Position numbers and translations under genes: made by a program. Shown in pieces: positions 11,401 to 22,489 of a stretch of 64,000 nucleotides of DNA. Origin of the DNA: Takakia lepidozioides (taxonomy: Eukaryota; Streptophyta; Takakiopsida; Takakiales; Takakiaceae). The stretch is taken from the NCBI GenBank assembly GCA_030704615.1, contig CM060733.1, positions 29,016,001 through 29,080,000 on the forward strand. The letters are read 5' to 3'. The notes below the pieces were generated by a model. The model worked only from the letters and a program-made list of their open reading frames with translations. It did no database searches and was not told the origin of the DNA. Every line of letters begins with the position of its first letter. Position 1 is the stretch's first letter.

Positions 11401-14400
11401 GGGAGCCAGTGGAACCGCAAAGCCTTTACATAACCCCCCTGAGCTCCCTACCATATCAGGGTGGCTTTCAGCATGCCAGATTTTGGTGGACGGTCTATCC
11501 TCCGCTTGGGAAGGCCGGGGGAAGGGAGAGGGTGAGGTTGAGAAAGGGGAACTTGACAAGGGTAAAAAAGGAGTACTTGTAAAAGGCTTGGAAGGTCCCC
11601 GAACAGCACTGAAGAAAAGCTCTACCAGTTCGCCAGAGAAAGGTAGCAGGAACTCTGCGATGACAGTCAGCACACTGAGTACGGTTCGAAACCGGGGTTC
11701 ATCCCTTGAGGGAGCTATCTCAAGCCTGGATAGTGGTGTAAACCTGGACCTAAAATTCTCAATGGCTTGGTGCATGAGAGTATTGCCTTCTGCCCGGGAG
11801 GTTTACCTGAGGGGTCTTCCTCCTTGCTACCCTACCACACTTCACAGAGCCCATCTGGAAAGGGCTTTGCGCGCATTTCGGGCTATGGTGAGAGGGCCTG
11901 CTGTCTCCCTTTATGCTGAGAAGCTGAAGGCAGAGTGTGAGGCTGTTTGGCATGCAGGCAAGCAGCTCTGTGATGCTGAGAGCCTGACGGGCAAGCCCTG
12001 TATTCACCAGGTACATGAAGTCATTGACCTTACTGTTGCAAAGACAGAAGCTGGGACGATGAAACTGCAAGAGCGGTCTACCAAAGGTAGGAATTTCCAT
12101 TTGCTGGTGCAGTGTTGTATGCTGGCCATTCCATTTTCTCTTTTATACAGCATTCACTTAGAAAATGTGCAAGTTCAGATTGTGTGAGCAACTCATGACC
12201 TTCAACCAAACTGTCTTTTGGCTCTGCTGCAGGGAAGAACAGGCGTTTATCAAAGCCACATTCAAGTGGGGTTGTATTTCTGCATGCCTGTGCCTGTGGG
12301 AGGTCGAGGCGGCTGAGAAACGACCCATTTGATTACGAGAGTGCAAATGTAACCTTCTTCCAGTTTCCCAATTGTGAGAATTTGTTGCCCTCTCTGGCTA
12401 TGCGATCTAGCGACAGTGACAGCTCCCATGGAGGGTCGTCATGGAGTCTTGTCCGCCTTGGAAATGCTGGGTACTATCAGCCCTCAGTGGGCTTAATGCA
12501 GACTGGATTTTGCGCAAAGCAGAATTTTTTGTCACCTTGGGATATTCTGGTAGTATTCCAGAAAGATTCTACTGCAGATTCTAGTTTGAAGGAGGATGTT
12601 GTTGATGTCCTTCCTTTAAACACTAGCAATGCAGTAACTGAGAGCGAACAGCTCACAAGTAAGCCAAAGCTTTTACTCCCCAGGCCTCAGACAGGTTTAG
12701 TAGATCCAAAATCTGCCGGACACATGCAACACAAATTGTACAGCAAAGTGACAGAGAAGGGATCCTTGACTGAGGTGCGGTTGCCTTCTGTAAGATCTAC
12801 CTTGGAAGGATCAGACAGTCACAGGGCAATGACAACCTTCACTTCAAAGGCCAACTATGGTGGAGATTCAGCCTTCCCTCCACTGCCACAAAAGCATGAG
12901 AGGCTGACACCAGCAAAAGCTAAGCAAACAAGTGGGAAGGAGAGGAAGGACTTAATAGCTTCACAGCCATTCCAAAGGGACCGTCATCCGGGGTCTAAAG
13001 AACATCCAGTGGTTATGACTGCAGAGAAGAACTCTGATGGCAGGGAAGCTGGGGAAGAAGAGAAAGCAGAAATTTGGTCTGCTGGTGCTGATACAGTCTC
13101 AGTCAAGGCTGGGGCAAATGTGTCAGTTTCACGAACAGGTCACTTTCGTGTGTATATTGGGTTTGAGTTTGAATGCCCCCATGGCCACCGTTTCTTCCTC
13201 TCTCTAGATCACCTTCAGGGTCTGGGTCCCCATTATGCCGAACAAATCTCTGACTTTTTCCATTCTACAACTAAGCAGGAAAGTGAAAATGGGGCTGTAT
13301 TGAAGCAAACTAGGCAAGATCGCAGGGCTAGTGTGATGAAAGAACATCAGAAGCCAATGAAATCCCCAATTGGTGTTCTTGGTGGAGGTTTGGAGGGTGC
13401 TGGGAAATCTTCTGGGGCCTCTTTTCTTTCAAACATGCAAGTGGAACGAAAAGCTCGAGAGGGTCTGGAGTTCATGCGTGTCAGTGAATGCTCTGGAGAG
13501 GGACATACATTACTGGGTCTGAATCTGCCCATATACTTGAACTGCCCCCACTGCAAGGACTCTGACAGCAGCGATAAGAAAGCAAATGGTGTAGTTTTTG
13601 CAGGTTCTGTAGCCCAGCTACAGCGCATCTTCTTGGTATGTATGACTCCACCAATCAACATTGTTTGCTCATAGAATCCAGCCTCACTAACAGATTGAAC
13701 CCTTTTAAGCATCTCCTCATTTGCCAAATATTCCCTTTTGTGTTGGGCCTGGTTAATTTGCTTGTTATGGTCCATGGGAAAGATTGTATACAAACTAATT
13801 GGAGGACACTACTGTTCAGGTCACACCTTCGGTCCCGCTGGTTTTTGCTTCCCGAGCTGTGGTTCAATTTGAGGTTGGCTATCTTTAACGCACCCACGTG
13901 TGTATTAGTCTAGCATATCTCAAATCCTTTAAAACTTTTTGGCTGTCTTGTCCTGGTTACTAGGTTATTCAAGGACAGGTTTTGCTCTTTACCATATTAA
14001 GAAACCAGTGCCAGATTTCCACAGCTGAAACCGAAGTTCAAAGTGTTGGAAAACCACTGGCGTGTGGTCGGGCTAGGGATTGAACCTAGGACCTCCCCCA
14101 TTCCGGTGTGGTGCTCTACCACTGAGCTACCCATCCCGTTCTGTTCTCAAAGTGCCGTGCAAGGCTATAACCTTGACACTCCAACACTCCCCCTCAAGGC
14201 ATAGCCCTTATAGCTAATGCCCACCCATTCTGACCACCGCCCCAACCTTGGCTCTGATACCATGTTGGAAAACCACTGGCGTGTGGTCGGGCTAGGGATT
14301 GAACCTAGGACCTCCCCCATTCCGGTGGGGTGCTCTACCACTGAGCTACCCATCCCGTTCTGTTCTCAAAGTGCCGTGCAAGGGCTATAACCTTGACACT

Positions 14401-14687
14401 CCAACACAAAGTATCTGTTATGTTGAGTGCAGGGAGTCGCAGGGCTGAAAATATCAAACCAGGGAAAGTGTAGTGTGGAGTTCAACAATGGGTCGGAGGT
14501 AGTTTTACCCCCTGACAGCTTCCTCAGTCTGCGACTGCCATTCGTGTATTACACACGAGGCCAAGACGGTGATTGCAAACCTCTTCTTTGCCAAAGAGAT
14601 AATCCGGAGCGCACAGCATGGCTTGTGAAGGGTACTGCAGTCTATGTGCTCTCCAAAGATGGTGAAGCGAGGGGGCCACTTGGCTGA
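8427..14687 (+). CDS. SMG8: nonsense-mediated mRNA decay factor SMG8, 6 exons
   Basis: SMG8 binds SMG9 and the kinase SMG1 and restrains UPF1 phosphorylation in nonsense-mediated decay. Exons: 8427-9440, 9946-10819, 11220-12086, 12233-13635, 13820-13873, 14433-14687. All have GT/AG borders with matching phases, totalling 4467 nt (1488 residues), longer than the roughly 1200 residues of land-plant SMG8. The first 115 residues are a Pro/Ser-rich low-complexity leader, then VVVIGVISRSEEDASQLLDR opens the conserved G-like domain. Further family blocks are LCGLLFMFSV/CHIILILQEGARFDPR across intron 1, SLFPGQC-type VLFPGQCTPVALFV, RKKIQSSTEAQIRFLLKKCR, an alanine run near residue 671, a Cys-rich block (FLHACACGRSRRLRNDPFD), and a C-terminal ERTAWLVKGTAVYVL. 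The extra length comes from low-complexity inserts. Intron 5 carries a TRIM element (14044-14406), on the opposite strand to the gene. Confidence 0.93.
14044..14186 (-). repeat. TRIM 3' LTR (- strand orientation)
   Basis: 143 bp, TGTTGG...CCAACA; nearly identical to 14263-14406. It follows the purine tract at 14187-14200 when read on the - strand. Confidence 0.92.
14066..14137 (-). other. tRNA-like sequence inside the TRIM 3' LTR
   Basis: On the - strand this has an A box TAGCTCAGTGGTAGAGC with a perfect 4-bp D stem (GCTC/GAGC), a B box in a perfect T arm (CTAGG, loop TTCAATC, CCTAG), and an acceptor stem GGATGGG/CCCGACC with a single A-A mismatch and one G-U pair. The anticodon arm is imperfect. 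It is a tRNA-derived Pol III promoter region rather than a clearly functional tRNA gene. Confidence 0.8.
14263..14406 (-). repeat. TRIM 5' LTR (- strand orientation)
   Basis: 144 bp, TGTTGG...CCAACA; immediately followed on the - strand by the primer-binding site at 14262-14251. Confidence 0.92.
14285..14356 (-). other. tRNA-like sequence inside the TRIM 5' LTR
   Basis: Second copy of the 72-nt tRNA-like sequence. Here the anticodon stem can pair fully (CCCCA/TGGGG) but around a 6-nt loop, one short of normal. A and B boxes are intact, so Pol III transcription starting in the 5' LTR is conceivable. Confidence 0.8.
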
Positions 14688-16044
14688 GAGAGGCAGAAGG
14701 CAAAACTAGCAATCAAAATTGCCTGTTTGACAGCAAAGTGCTGAAGGGTTTGATGAGATGGCTGCAGTAATTTTGTTTCTGTTGAAGCTCTCCGCATTCA
14801 TCTGGAGGTTGGCGTTGTGATCTTGCTTGGAGGCTTTTGAATGCGATGCACCTGGGACAAGTTTCTGGAAATATTGTTGGTATTCGAGACTGGGATCATT
14901 TCTGATGCAGAAAGGGAACCGACATTCAGGTTTGTGTGACGATCTCATTTTCTATACAGCTCTTTTCACTCCTAAAGAAATTGTGTTTCTCTTCCTTTCT
15001 GTTCGCAAGGGAAGAAAGGAAAACCCTTAACCACGTTTTTAAACCAAAACATTCTGTCATTAACTTTGGCAAGCCAAGAATGGTAACCTGCTGCTCACCC
15101 ATCTACTGAACTTCCCATGCTGCAGCAATGAGTTCTTGGCAAGTCCCGATGTGGAGTTTGCAGTGTCATCATATCCTTCTTTCCTTAGTTTGCACTAATC
15201 ATGGGTTTAGATGGCACAAGCTAGAGTGCAATGCATACATTTGTGTCTTCCTCGACAGCTCTGGCATCACAACCAGAGCCCATTTGTCACAATTTTGGCA
15301 AGCTGTTGAGGAGCACTGCTGGAAGCACCATGATGTTCTCTCTTGGCTAGCATATTGTTGACAGGCTGGCACTCTCTTGTCGTTGGTCTGCATTTAAAAG
15401 CACTAACACTTAGCTCTTTGGTGACGGGATTGGTTGCAGAATTTGATGGGGAATATCATGAAGTTCACAGCAACTGGAAAGGAACGACCGTGATTCTGGA
15501 AAGTTGGCGAGCTGAATGAGGGTGTTTGGGACGGTGATGGAAAGTGTTTCAACTATGCCACTACACTTGGAACTGTGAAAGTCTATATCACATTTCCTTT
15601 TATGAGTAGGAATTTCAGGGCACCAGTTCCTTAAGTAGTTACACCAGAACATAGCCCTGGCGAGCCGCCGGTAGAGAGGGAATGTGCATAAGACGTTTGC
15701 TGTAGCCTGGTAGAGAGCATGTACGCAGCAGAGGTTGTTTGCCTAGCCTTGTGGCCATAGACCCCACGGCCAGTTTCGGCAGCACAGCCTCGTAGAGAGA
15801 GTGAAAGAGAGAGACCGCTTTGTGACTCTCAGTAGTGACAAGCTTCTTGACTAAGGCACCTGAAAATATTTATCATAATAGTCAAAACCAAAAGTGTAGG
15901 TGATGGTTGTCGCTAAACCCAAAGTGGCTAGTGCAGTACTTCCACACTACCCTTGTTAGTAGTAGCAACCTATGGCCTATATATTGTGGATATTGAAGTT
16001 CACAACTTGCTATGTGGGCACATACAAGACAGTGAGATATCCCT
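14688..16044. other. SMG8 3' UTR and non-coding DNA
   Basis: No open frame here resembles a protein. The first several hundred bases are probably SMG8 3' UTR. Nothing else is recognised. Confidence 0.4.
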
Positions 16045-18327
16045 TTTTCTCTTCCCTGGCTCCCGAATATATTTGGGGCCTCCAAGCCCTCTCTTCTTGT
16101 CTCCTAATGTGGTTGGCATGGGGGGTCTTTTCTTTCTGCACTGCCAACACAATTTACAGTTTGCCTCCCCATTTGCTACATAGGTCCCCTGTACTTTCAA
16201 ATTTTCTGCAGTAGTCTTCTTAATAGAGATGATCTCCAGATGATATCTTGCCTAAAGGTACTTTGATGCTTAAATGATTCACATGGCTAGGCAAAACTTA
16301 CTACCCACTTTTTGGTAGTATGATCTTCTCCAACTTCCCTTCACATGAACCTTGTGCTCCCACTAAGGTAGTTACACCCAAATGTGAGCGCTTAAGCAGA
16401 TATGCCCATACAATTGGTGCAGTAAGGGGAAAAATTATATGACTGGATGAGCAATTGAACAAACAGCTTGTGGTTTGAATTGCATGAATTTTGGACGAAG
16501 TGGCTAATTGATATATATTATCAAAGTGGCAGGGCACAAAAATGCTATGCCTGAGCTATAGAGGGTACCATAACTCACTGAAATATTATCTAATATGAAG
16601 CCTACATGTGACCTGATATGCACGAGATGTGCACTTGAAATGGCCCAATAACTCACCCAACAGCTCGGCCCACAAGAGCAAAAGGTATCCTATAAAAGGC
16701 CTCCATTTGGCAAATACGCTTGTCACAATATTCAGTACGTTTTTGTTCATCTAACAAAGCACATGGGGCCCACAATGCCCATGAAGGAACCTAAATCAGC
16801 CCGTTGGCACTAAGGTCGCCATTTAAGGGCAGGCGGGACCACTTTACACCCCAAAAATAGGGGTCCATTTTGAGACCCCCTCATATTTGGGTTTCTACTA
16901 CCTTATAATCAAGGACCCCCATTTGTCCAGCCTCCATTGAAAACAAAATCTAAAAAAAAAAATTAACAATATAAAATAATTTTGAATTTTCTCATGTCGC
17001 ACAAGTTTGTTAGACAATAATGAATAATGAACAAGTTTGTTAGACAATACTGTTCCTTATGTAGATTTAAGGAAATTATTAATTTTGTATCATGGATCAG
17101 AATTGAACACACTTATGGATTGTGTGACGTGTGAACCACTTAGAGAAGTCAACGATGAGGTCTTCATCATGACCGTAACTGTCCGGTGTAACTTGTAAAC
17201 ACCAAAAACGATAGCCAAAAAAATGTGTGCTATACTCGTGTGTGCATGGATTCATAGTCTCGATGGATGACTAATACTTGAAGGTGGGCAATGGTGTTCC
17301 TTTGAGAAAGGATTGGAACAGTGCAAGGGCTTGCGCTGGTTTATAAAGGGGGACCGTATGACCTGCACCTCTCACTGTTGCAAATGTCAAACCCGCATAT
17401 ATCTCTGACCACCCTCCAACCTGCCATTCAATGCATGTTCATAACCGTTACAATACTTCGGGTGTTATCATGTCCAACAGGGGCTACAATTCAGCTATCC
17501 ACGACTTAAGGGTCACCAGTCCAAGATTTTATACAACACAGAATACACATTTCCACCTTGATGCTCAATACGTGGACACTTCTGCAAAATATCTTGTACT
17601 TCTATAGGTACATTTGATAGTACTGCAACCGAATCACCCGCTCTTGAGTTCAAATTCAATCGTTTCTAGTTGTAGATCTGAATTTGTTTGTTTGTGTGCG
17701 GGACTCAAGGCTATGCTTAGTAATATTTCAGCAACGTGTCGACGGGAAGTTTCACTTATGGGTCTCAATTTGGTCAGTACTTAGTAGCGTGAGAACGAAG
17801 ATTGGGTAATTTGATATTGCAGTGCACAAACCTGATTGGAAAAGTTCCAAGGGTACGACGCAGTCTGAGTAGGTAGGTCCAATTTCGCTAACCAAGAGCG
17901 AGTCCCGACTATGGGTACAAATCCATCCACATCACCACTACATGAGGGGATGCCACAATGTTCGAATCTATGTCAGTACAGCCTCTCTGTGCATGTTATA
18001 CAAAATTCAGAATTTGTTTGATTCTCTTTATATATATTAAGAAAATTGGAGACATGTCTTGTGGCATATCGAGCGCTCCAGCTTAGAGAGCAGTATTCTT
18101 GATCTTGACTCCTAGTTCTGGGAGTGTCTTCTTTCTTTAGAAAAATAATATTTGCTTTTGTCCCATGATTATAAGCTTTTTGAGATTCTGCAGCATATTA
18201 TAGATTAAATTGTTTTCTCCTTCTGAGTTAATATGGCTCCTGATGTTTCTTCCTGAAGTACCTCTTTTGAAGTCCCTTGGATCTCTCGTGGATGCAATAA
18301 ACATTATAGCCCATACTTTGCACTAAA
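16045..18327 (+). repeat. dispersed ~2-kb repeat, copy 1
   Basis: Collinear and clearly related to 28525-30350 in the same orientation. Shared strings include GGCCTCCAAGCCCTCTCTTC, TTTTCTGCAGTAG, GTGAACCACTTAGAGAAGTC, and the end CATTATAGCCCATACTTTGC. This copy has an extra segment near 16600-16920. No protein is encoded. Copy 2 lies inside a CACTA-like element, so this is probably part of another copy of that family cut off near 18327. Confidence 0.7.
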
Positions 18328-18430
18328 AAAGGTGGACGCGTTGCCGAAGCAAGCGTAACTTATGGTTTCACTTGACCCAGAAGGGCTACTGCCTTCCGGT
18401 AGGAAGGTGGACACCTTTGTAACAACCAAC

Positions 18431-18490
18431 AAGGTGGTTTGAACCCACAACCACTTGTAAGAGGGTATATGCCCTTACCGCTGGGCCCGG
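18431..18490 (-). repeat. tRNA-derived SINE head (candidate)
   Basis: The - strand reads GGGCCCAGCGGTAAGGGC (A-box-like), then, about 18 nt on, GTGGGTTCAAACCAC, a B box in a T-arm-like stem. The 3' body would run towards 18335. The spacing fits a tRNA-derived SINE promoter, but no target duplication was found. Confidence 0.45.
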
Positions 18491-18676
18491 TTATCAGCGT
18501 CACGTCCGTCCGTCAACGTTAGGTCACGTCAGACCTGACGCTGATGGGACCTCCGTCACGTCAGGTTCGGGGAATATTCTGGTAAAAATAGTACCAGGTA
18601 AAATACTACCACTTAAGCAGCCACGTCGCCGACATGGTGGCGGTGGCAAATATGTTTTGAAAATTAAAAAATGAAC

Positions 18677-19412
18677 GCGACCGCCAATTATGGCGGTCGC
18701 TTTGTTTTTCGAAATTAAAAAAGAAAATAGCGACCGCCGTATTGGCAGTCGATTCAATTTTATTTTTTTTAAAGCAAGATTGACGGTCACACTGGCAGTC
18801 GCTTTATTTTTTGAAATAAAAAAAAGAAATAGCGGTCACTTCAATTTATTTTTAAACAAAAGCAAGATTGGCAGTGCCGGTCACCTAATTTTTTTTTTAA
18901 AACAAGCGACTGCCGTATTGGCGGTCGCACAATTTTGCAAATATATAAAGAACAAGCGGCCACCATATGACGGTCGGATAATTTCAAAAATATATTAAAA
19001 ACAAACAAACGACCGCCATTTGGCGGTCGGTAAATTTAAAATTATATTTAAAAACAAGTGACATATGAAAATAAAAGCGACTGCCACACCGGTGATCGCT
19101 TATTTTAAAATAATACAATATTTGCGACCGCCAAACTGGCGGACGCTTTAATTTAATAATATATAAAATAAAAGCGACTGCCAGCCTGGAGATCGCTTAA
19201 ACTTGAAAATATAAAGATTAAAAGCGACCGCCTTATTGGCGGTCGCGTTTTTTTTTTAAATATTAATTCAAAGACGCAGAAATGGATGAATTCCGTTCGC
19301 ACACAATGATGACACCCACATCCAATTTTAAATATATAAACAAATGAAACGACCGCCATACCGGCAGTTACATTATAAAAAACAATAGTGCCCGTATGTA
19401 TTAGCGGTCGTT
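18677..19412. repeat. array of about 13 GC-rich hairpins in AT-rich linkers
   Basis: Interrupted palindromes of the form GCGACCGCC-(3-7 nt)-GGCGGTCGC recur every 50-60 bp, separated by linkers almost free of G and C. Clear examples lie at 18677-18700, 18905-18928, 19010-19030, 19123-19146 and 19222-19247. Many copies have compensating or near-compensating changes on both arms. There is no coding potential. Function unknown. Confidence 0.8.
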
Positions 19413-20560
19413 TAATTTCAAAATTATAACAAATATGGTTGTACCGCATTTTTCGGGTGGGCGCTATTGGTTCACTATTAATTTCACTTTCATTTCACTT
19501 TCACCCTTCCTAGATCATATATAAAGGAGCAGGGTCACCAAGCTTCTCACTTCTTTTGGCGCAAACACTTAAGGTTGCTTTGGATGTTCTCTTCCATTGA
19601 ACGAGAGCGTAGCACAAGAGGAGGGTGCGCATCTTTTGCCATAAGTGGCTTCCACCAATGTGTATAAGCTCAACACTACAACTCACATCGACCCACTGGG
19701 TAGTTGCACGCTAAGGTGGACCAAAAACGACAGATGTTGCTTCCATAGAAGTCCATGACCAAATGTAAAATTAATGATATTTCCCCAAATAATTTTAAAT
19801 GATGATAGACAATGGTATAATTAACATTTTTAGTAAAGGGTTTATCCCAAACATCAAAAATAATTTTTACTATAAATTTTAATCTTTAATTTGAATAAAA
19901 TTTGATATATCAGAAATTAAAATTTACATCGATTTGTCCATATACAACCAAGCCGTTGTAGATTATATTTTTGTATCATTTGCAGTAAAATATGACACCT
20001 CAAAAGCCCAAAACACAAAATGTATTAAACTAGAACAAATCCATCTATATATAATACTTCATATTAGTCCATAGGTAGTAAATGACAGCTGATATTGTCA
20101 TTTTAAATTGAAATCTAGATTGTTCTATAAATTGGCCCCATTGCCTCGAAAGTTCAAAGAAATACACCAAAGGCACAATGGAACCATGTATTTCCATTTG
20201 TAGCGATAACAGTCCACAGTTGTCGTGTTTAAAAGTCCATAGCTCTTCGATATTTTATTGGATTAACAATTGGACAGTTGACATAGGTAGATATTGAAGT
20301 TAGAAATCCAGCATATAAAATGTTTTTCAATATTATTCATTATATTAAATTTAATTCATGATATCATGCACGACAGTCACTGAAAACTGTGCCGGTAACG
20401 CAGTTTTAGTCCGCCTTAGCATGCATCTACCCCACTTGGGTTGCTGATAGGTGTAGAAGTATTGGGCTATCGCACTGCACTCTACATTCGCAACACGTTC
20501 ATTTATAGGTGACTGTTTTTTGTTGCTTACGTCGCTAGGGCCCAGGGGAGTGGATATTGG
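19413..20560. other. AT-rich non-coding DNA
   Basis: No gene, tandem repeat or RNA is recognised apart from general AT richness. Confidence 0.35.
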
Positions 20561-22330
20561 GTGAAGATGAGGGAGGAATGGAACCATTGGTATACGACAA
20601 TCCCGAACACTGTCAGTGCCACTAGTATTGTTGAGTGTAATCTATGTGAATTAAAGCTTTCTTATCGTAAGGATCGGTTGCTCGCTCACCTCGACTATAG
20701 AGGTGTGAAGAGCGATGGGGTGGGTTTATGCCTTAACGCATCTATGCGGGTAAAAAGCCACTGTGTGGAGGCAATATTCCAATGTCTCTGGATCTAGACA
20801 TGACCTCTGAACAGAACACTTCATCTTCCTGTCAGGATGCCTCGAATAGTACCCAAGGCGACTCTTGTGAGACTTCAGGTGTCATTGGATAAGTGGGTTG
20901 GGCCAGAGCAACACCTGCTTCAACACCTCTTTGTACCCCTACACTTCAACGGATTACGGCAGCAATCCATGTAGGAAGGTCTTAACTTGTCTGCGAAAAG
21001 GCAGTTGGATAAAAATTGGGCGCAGTTTTTCTTCGAGGCCAACATACCATTTAATGTGGCAAGGCTTCCGTCATTTGTTTCTGCCGTTAAAGCAAACTCA
21101 GAGTCCACATACGTGCTTCCGACTTATCACAATCTCCGCACAGGATTGCTAGAAGACGCCATGACCGAGCTTACCCAAAATGTCAACGATAAAACGGGCG
21201 AGTGCATCAGAAAATATGGAAGCACTATATATGTCAATGGTTGGAGTTCTGTTACAAACAGACCATTGTTCAATGTCATGCTCGTATGTCCAGCTGGGGA
21301 ACAATTCTTTGGTCGACACTAGCGACGAGAAGAAAGATAGACATTATCAATGCCAACTATTGACGGACTTCATTGAACAGGTCAAAAGTGATAGAATCAT
21401 GCAAATATGCACAGACAATGTCGCTAACATGATAAACACTGCAGACATGTTGTTGGCACGTTATCCCCATATATACTATTAAGGTTGTACTACTCATATC
21501 TTTGACCTCATTTTGGAAGATTGGGGAAAAGAACAGTGGGTGAAACAACTTGTCAAGCGAGCAAAGACCGTTGTGTCGTTCATCCGCACACACCACATCC
21601 CTTTGGCAATATATAGGAGGCACGAACCCAAATACAGCCTCCGGAATCCAGACGAAACTTGTCTTGTCACTAACTTCTTAATGGTAGATCGGTTAGTGAC
21701 GGTGAAGAGCAGTCTGGAGCACACCATCATCGATCCTCAATGGGATGCGTACACACGAACATTGCAGGACTCCAAAAAAACCAAGTCATTGGACAAAAGT
21801 CGAAAAGTTTGGAATAACATTCGTAGCAAAGATTTCTGGAAGAAATGTGAAAACTTTGTTTATATGGTAGAGCCGATGTTAATCGTCTTGCGGGAGTTTG
21901 ATGGAAAACAACCAGTAATGGGCAAGGCATGCTTGAACTTAGCTATAGCCTGATTACTAGACTACAGGCTATGCACTCTTTAGGTGGATACTTCACCATC
22001 AGTTTAGTGATCCGTAAGAAGCTAATTCTAAGGATCATAGAAGACTGAACGAGACGTGACTTTCATTAGGTTTTGTAGTGGAGTGAATGGGTCCACAAAA
22101 ATTAAGGCTAACTGATGCGATACATCTTTCATCTAGAAGATAGTTAGACTATGTTTCTGTAGCTCAACCCAATGATCAATATATTAACCTGCATTCGTGC
22201 CATGAAATATTGCTCTGAGCATGGAACGCAGCCTTCACTGGAGGCGAGTTAAGATATGGGACTGCGTTGTTGGGCGCACATGGATCCACTCCTACTCCAC
22301 GGACCATTCCTTTCCTCTGATCATCATCAA
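20561..22330 (+). pseudogene. hAT-superfamily (DUF659-type) transposase relic
   Basis: Fragments in shifting frames spell a DUF659/hAT protein. There is an N-terminal BED-like finger (VECNLCELKL...HL, from about 20620), a DUF659 core with YVNGWSSVTNRPLFNVM (from 21231), and then, after a frameshift near 21300, a segment with QICTDNVANMINTADMLLAR. A stop at 21481-21483 replaces a residue before GCTTHIFDLILEDWGKEQWV. The frame stays open to 21953, and a degraded C-terminal part follows to about 22330. Family knowledge: these are DDE transposases with 8-bp target duplications. Termini were not located. It cannot encode an active enzyme. Confidence 0.8.
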
Positions 22331-22489
22331 GTAAAATAGTTTAGTGTCTCTCGGGTATCTTTGAGGTAGTCTTCAAATTACTAGACACATGCCCTTTCAC
22401 CGCCCTTTCATTGTATGCAGTTATTGTACTGTAGTTAAGAGTGTGCGAAAGAACAATTTTGAAAATTTGAAAATCACCCAAGGAAAAGC

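Larger units (their letters stand above)
14044..14406 (-). mobile_element. TRIM (miniature LTR retroelement) with a tRNA-like sequence in each LTR, in SMG8 intron 5
   Basis: Two direct repeats of 143 and 144 bp (14044-14186 and 14263-14406) begin TGTTGG and end CCAACA. They flank a 76-bp interior. Read on the - strand, the interior starts exactly at the LTR edge with TGGTATCAGAGC (14251-14262), the complement of the initiator-Met tRNA 3' end and a standard primer-binding site. It ends with a purine tract CTTGAGGGGGAG just before the other LTR. A 5-bp target duplication CAAAG lies on both sides (14039-14043, 14407-14411). There is no coding capacity. I saw one substitution and one indel between the LTRs, so the insertion is young. 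These are the defining traits of a TRIM. It must be mobilised by enzymes of another element. Confidence 0.93.

Noticed and set aside
11152-11775. 207-codon - strand frame inside SMG8 exon 3
   Set aside because: It is the antisense of a low-complexity alanine/glycine-rich coding stretch and has no recognised similarity.
14066-14356. Two tRNA genes on the - strand
   Set aside because: The anticodon arms are defective (mismatches, or a 6-nt loop) and both copies sit inside TRIM LTRs with target duplications, so they are element parts rather than cellular tRNA genes.
18677-19412. CRISPR-like array
   Set aside because: Repeats are palindromic but vary in sequence and loop, the AT-rich linkers are not unique spacers, and the context is a eukaryotic nuclear genome.
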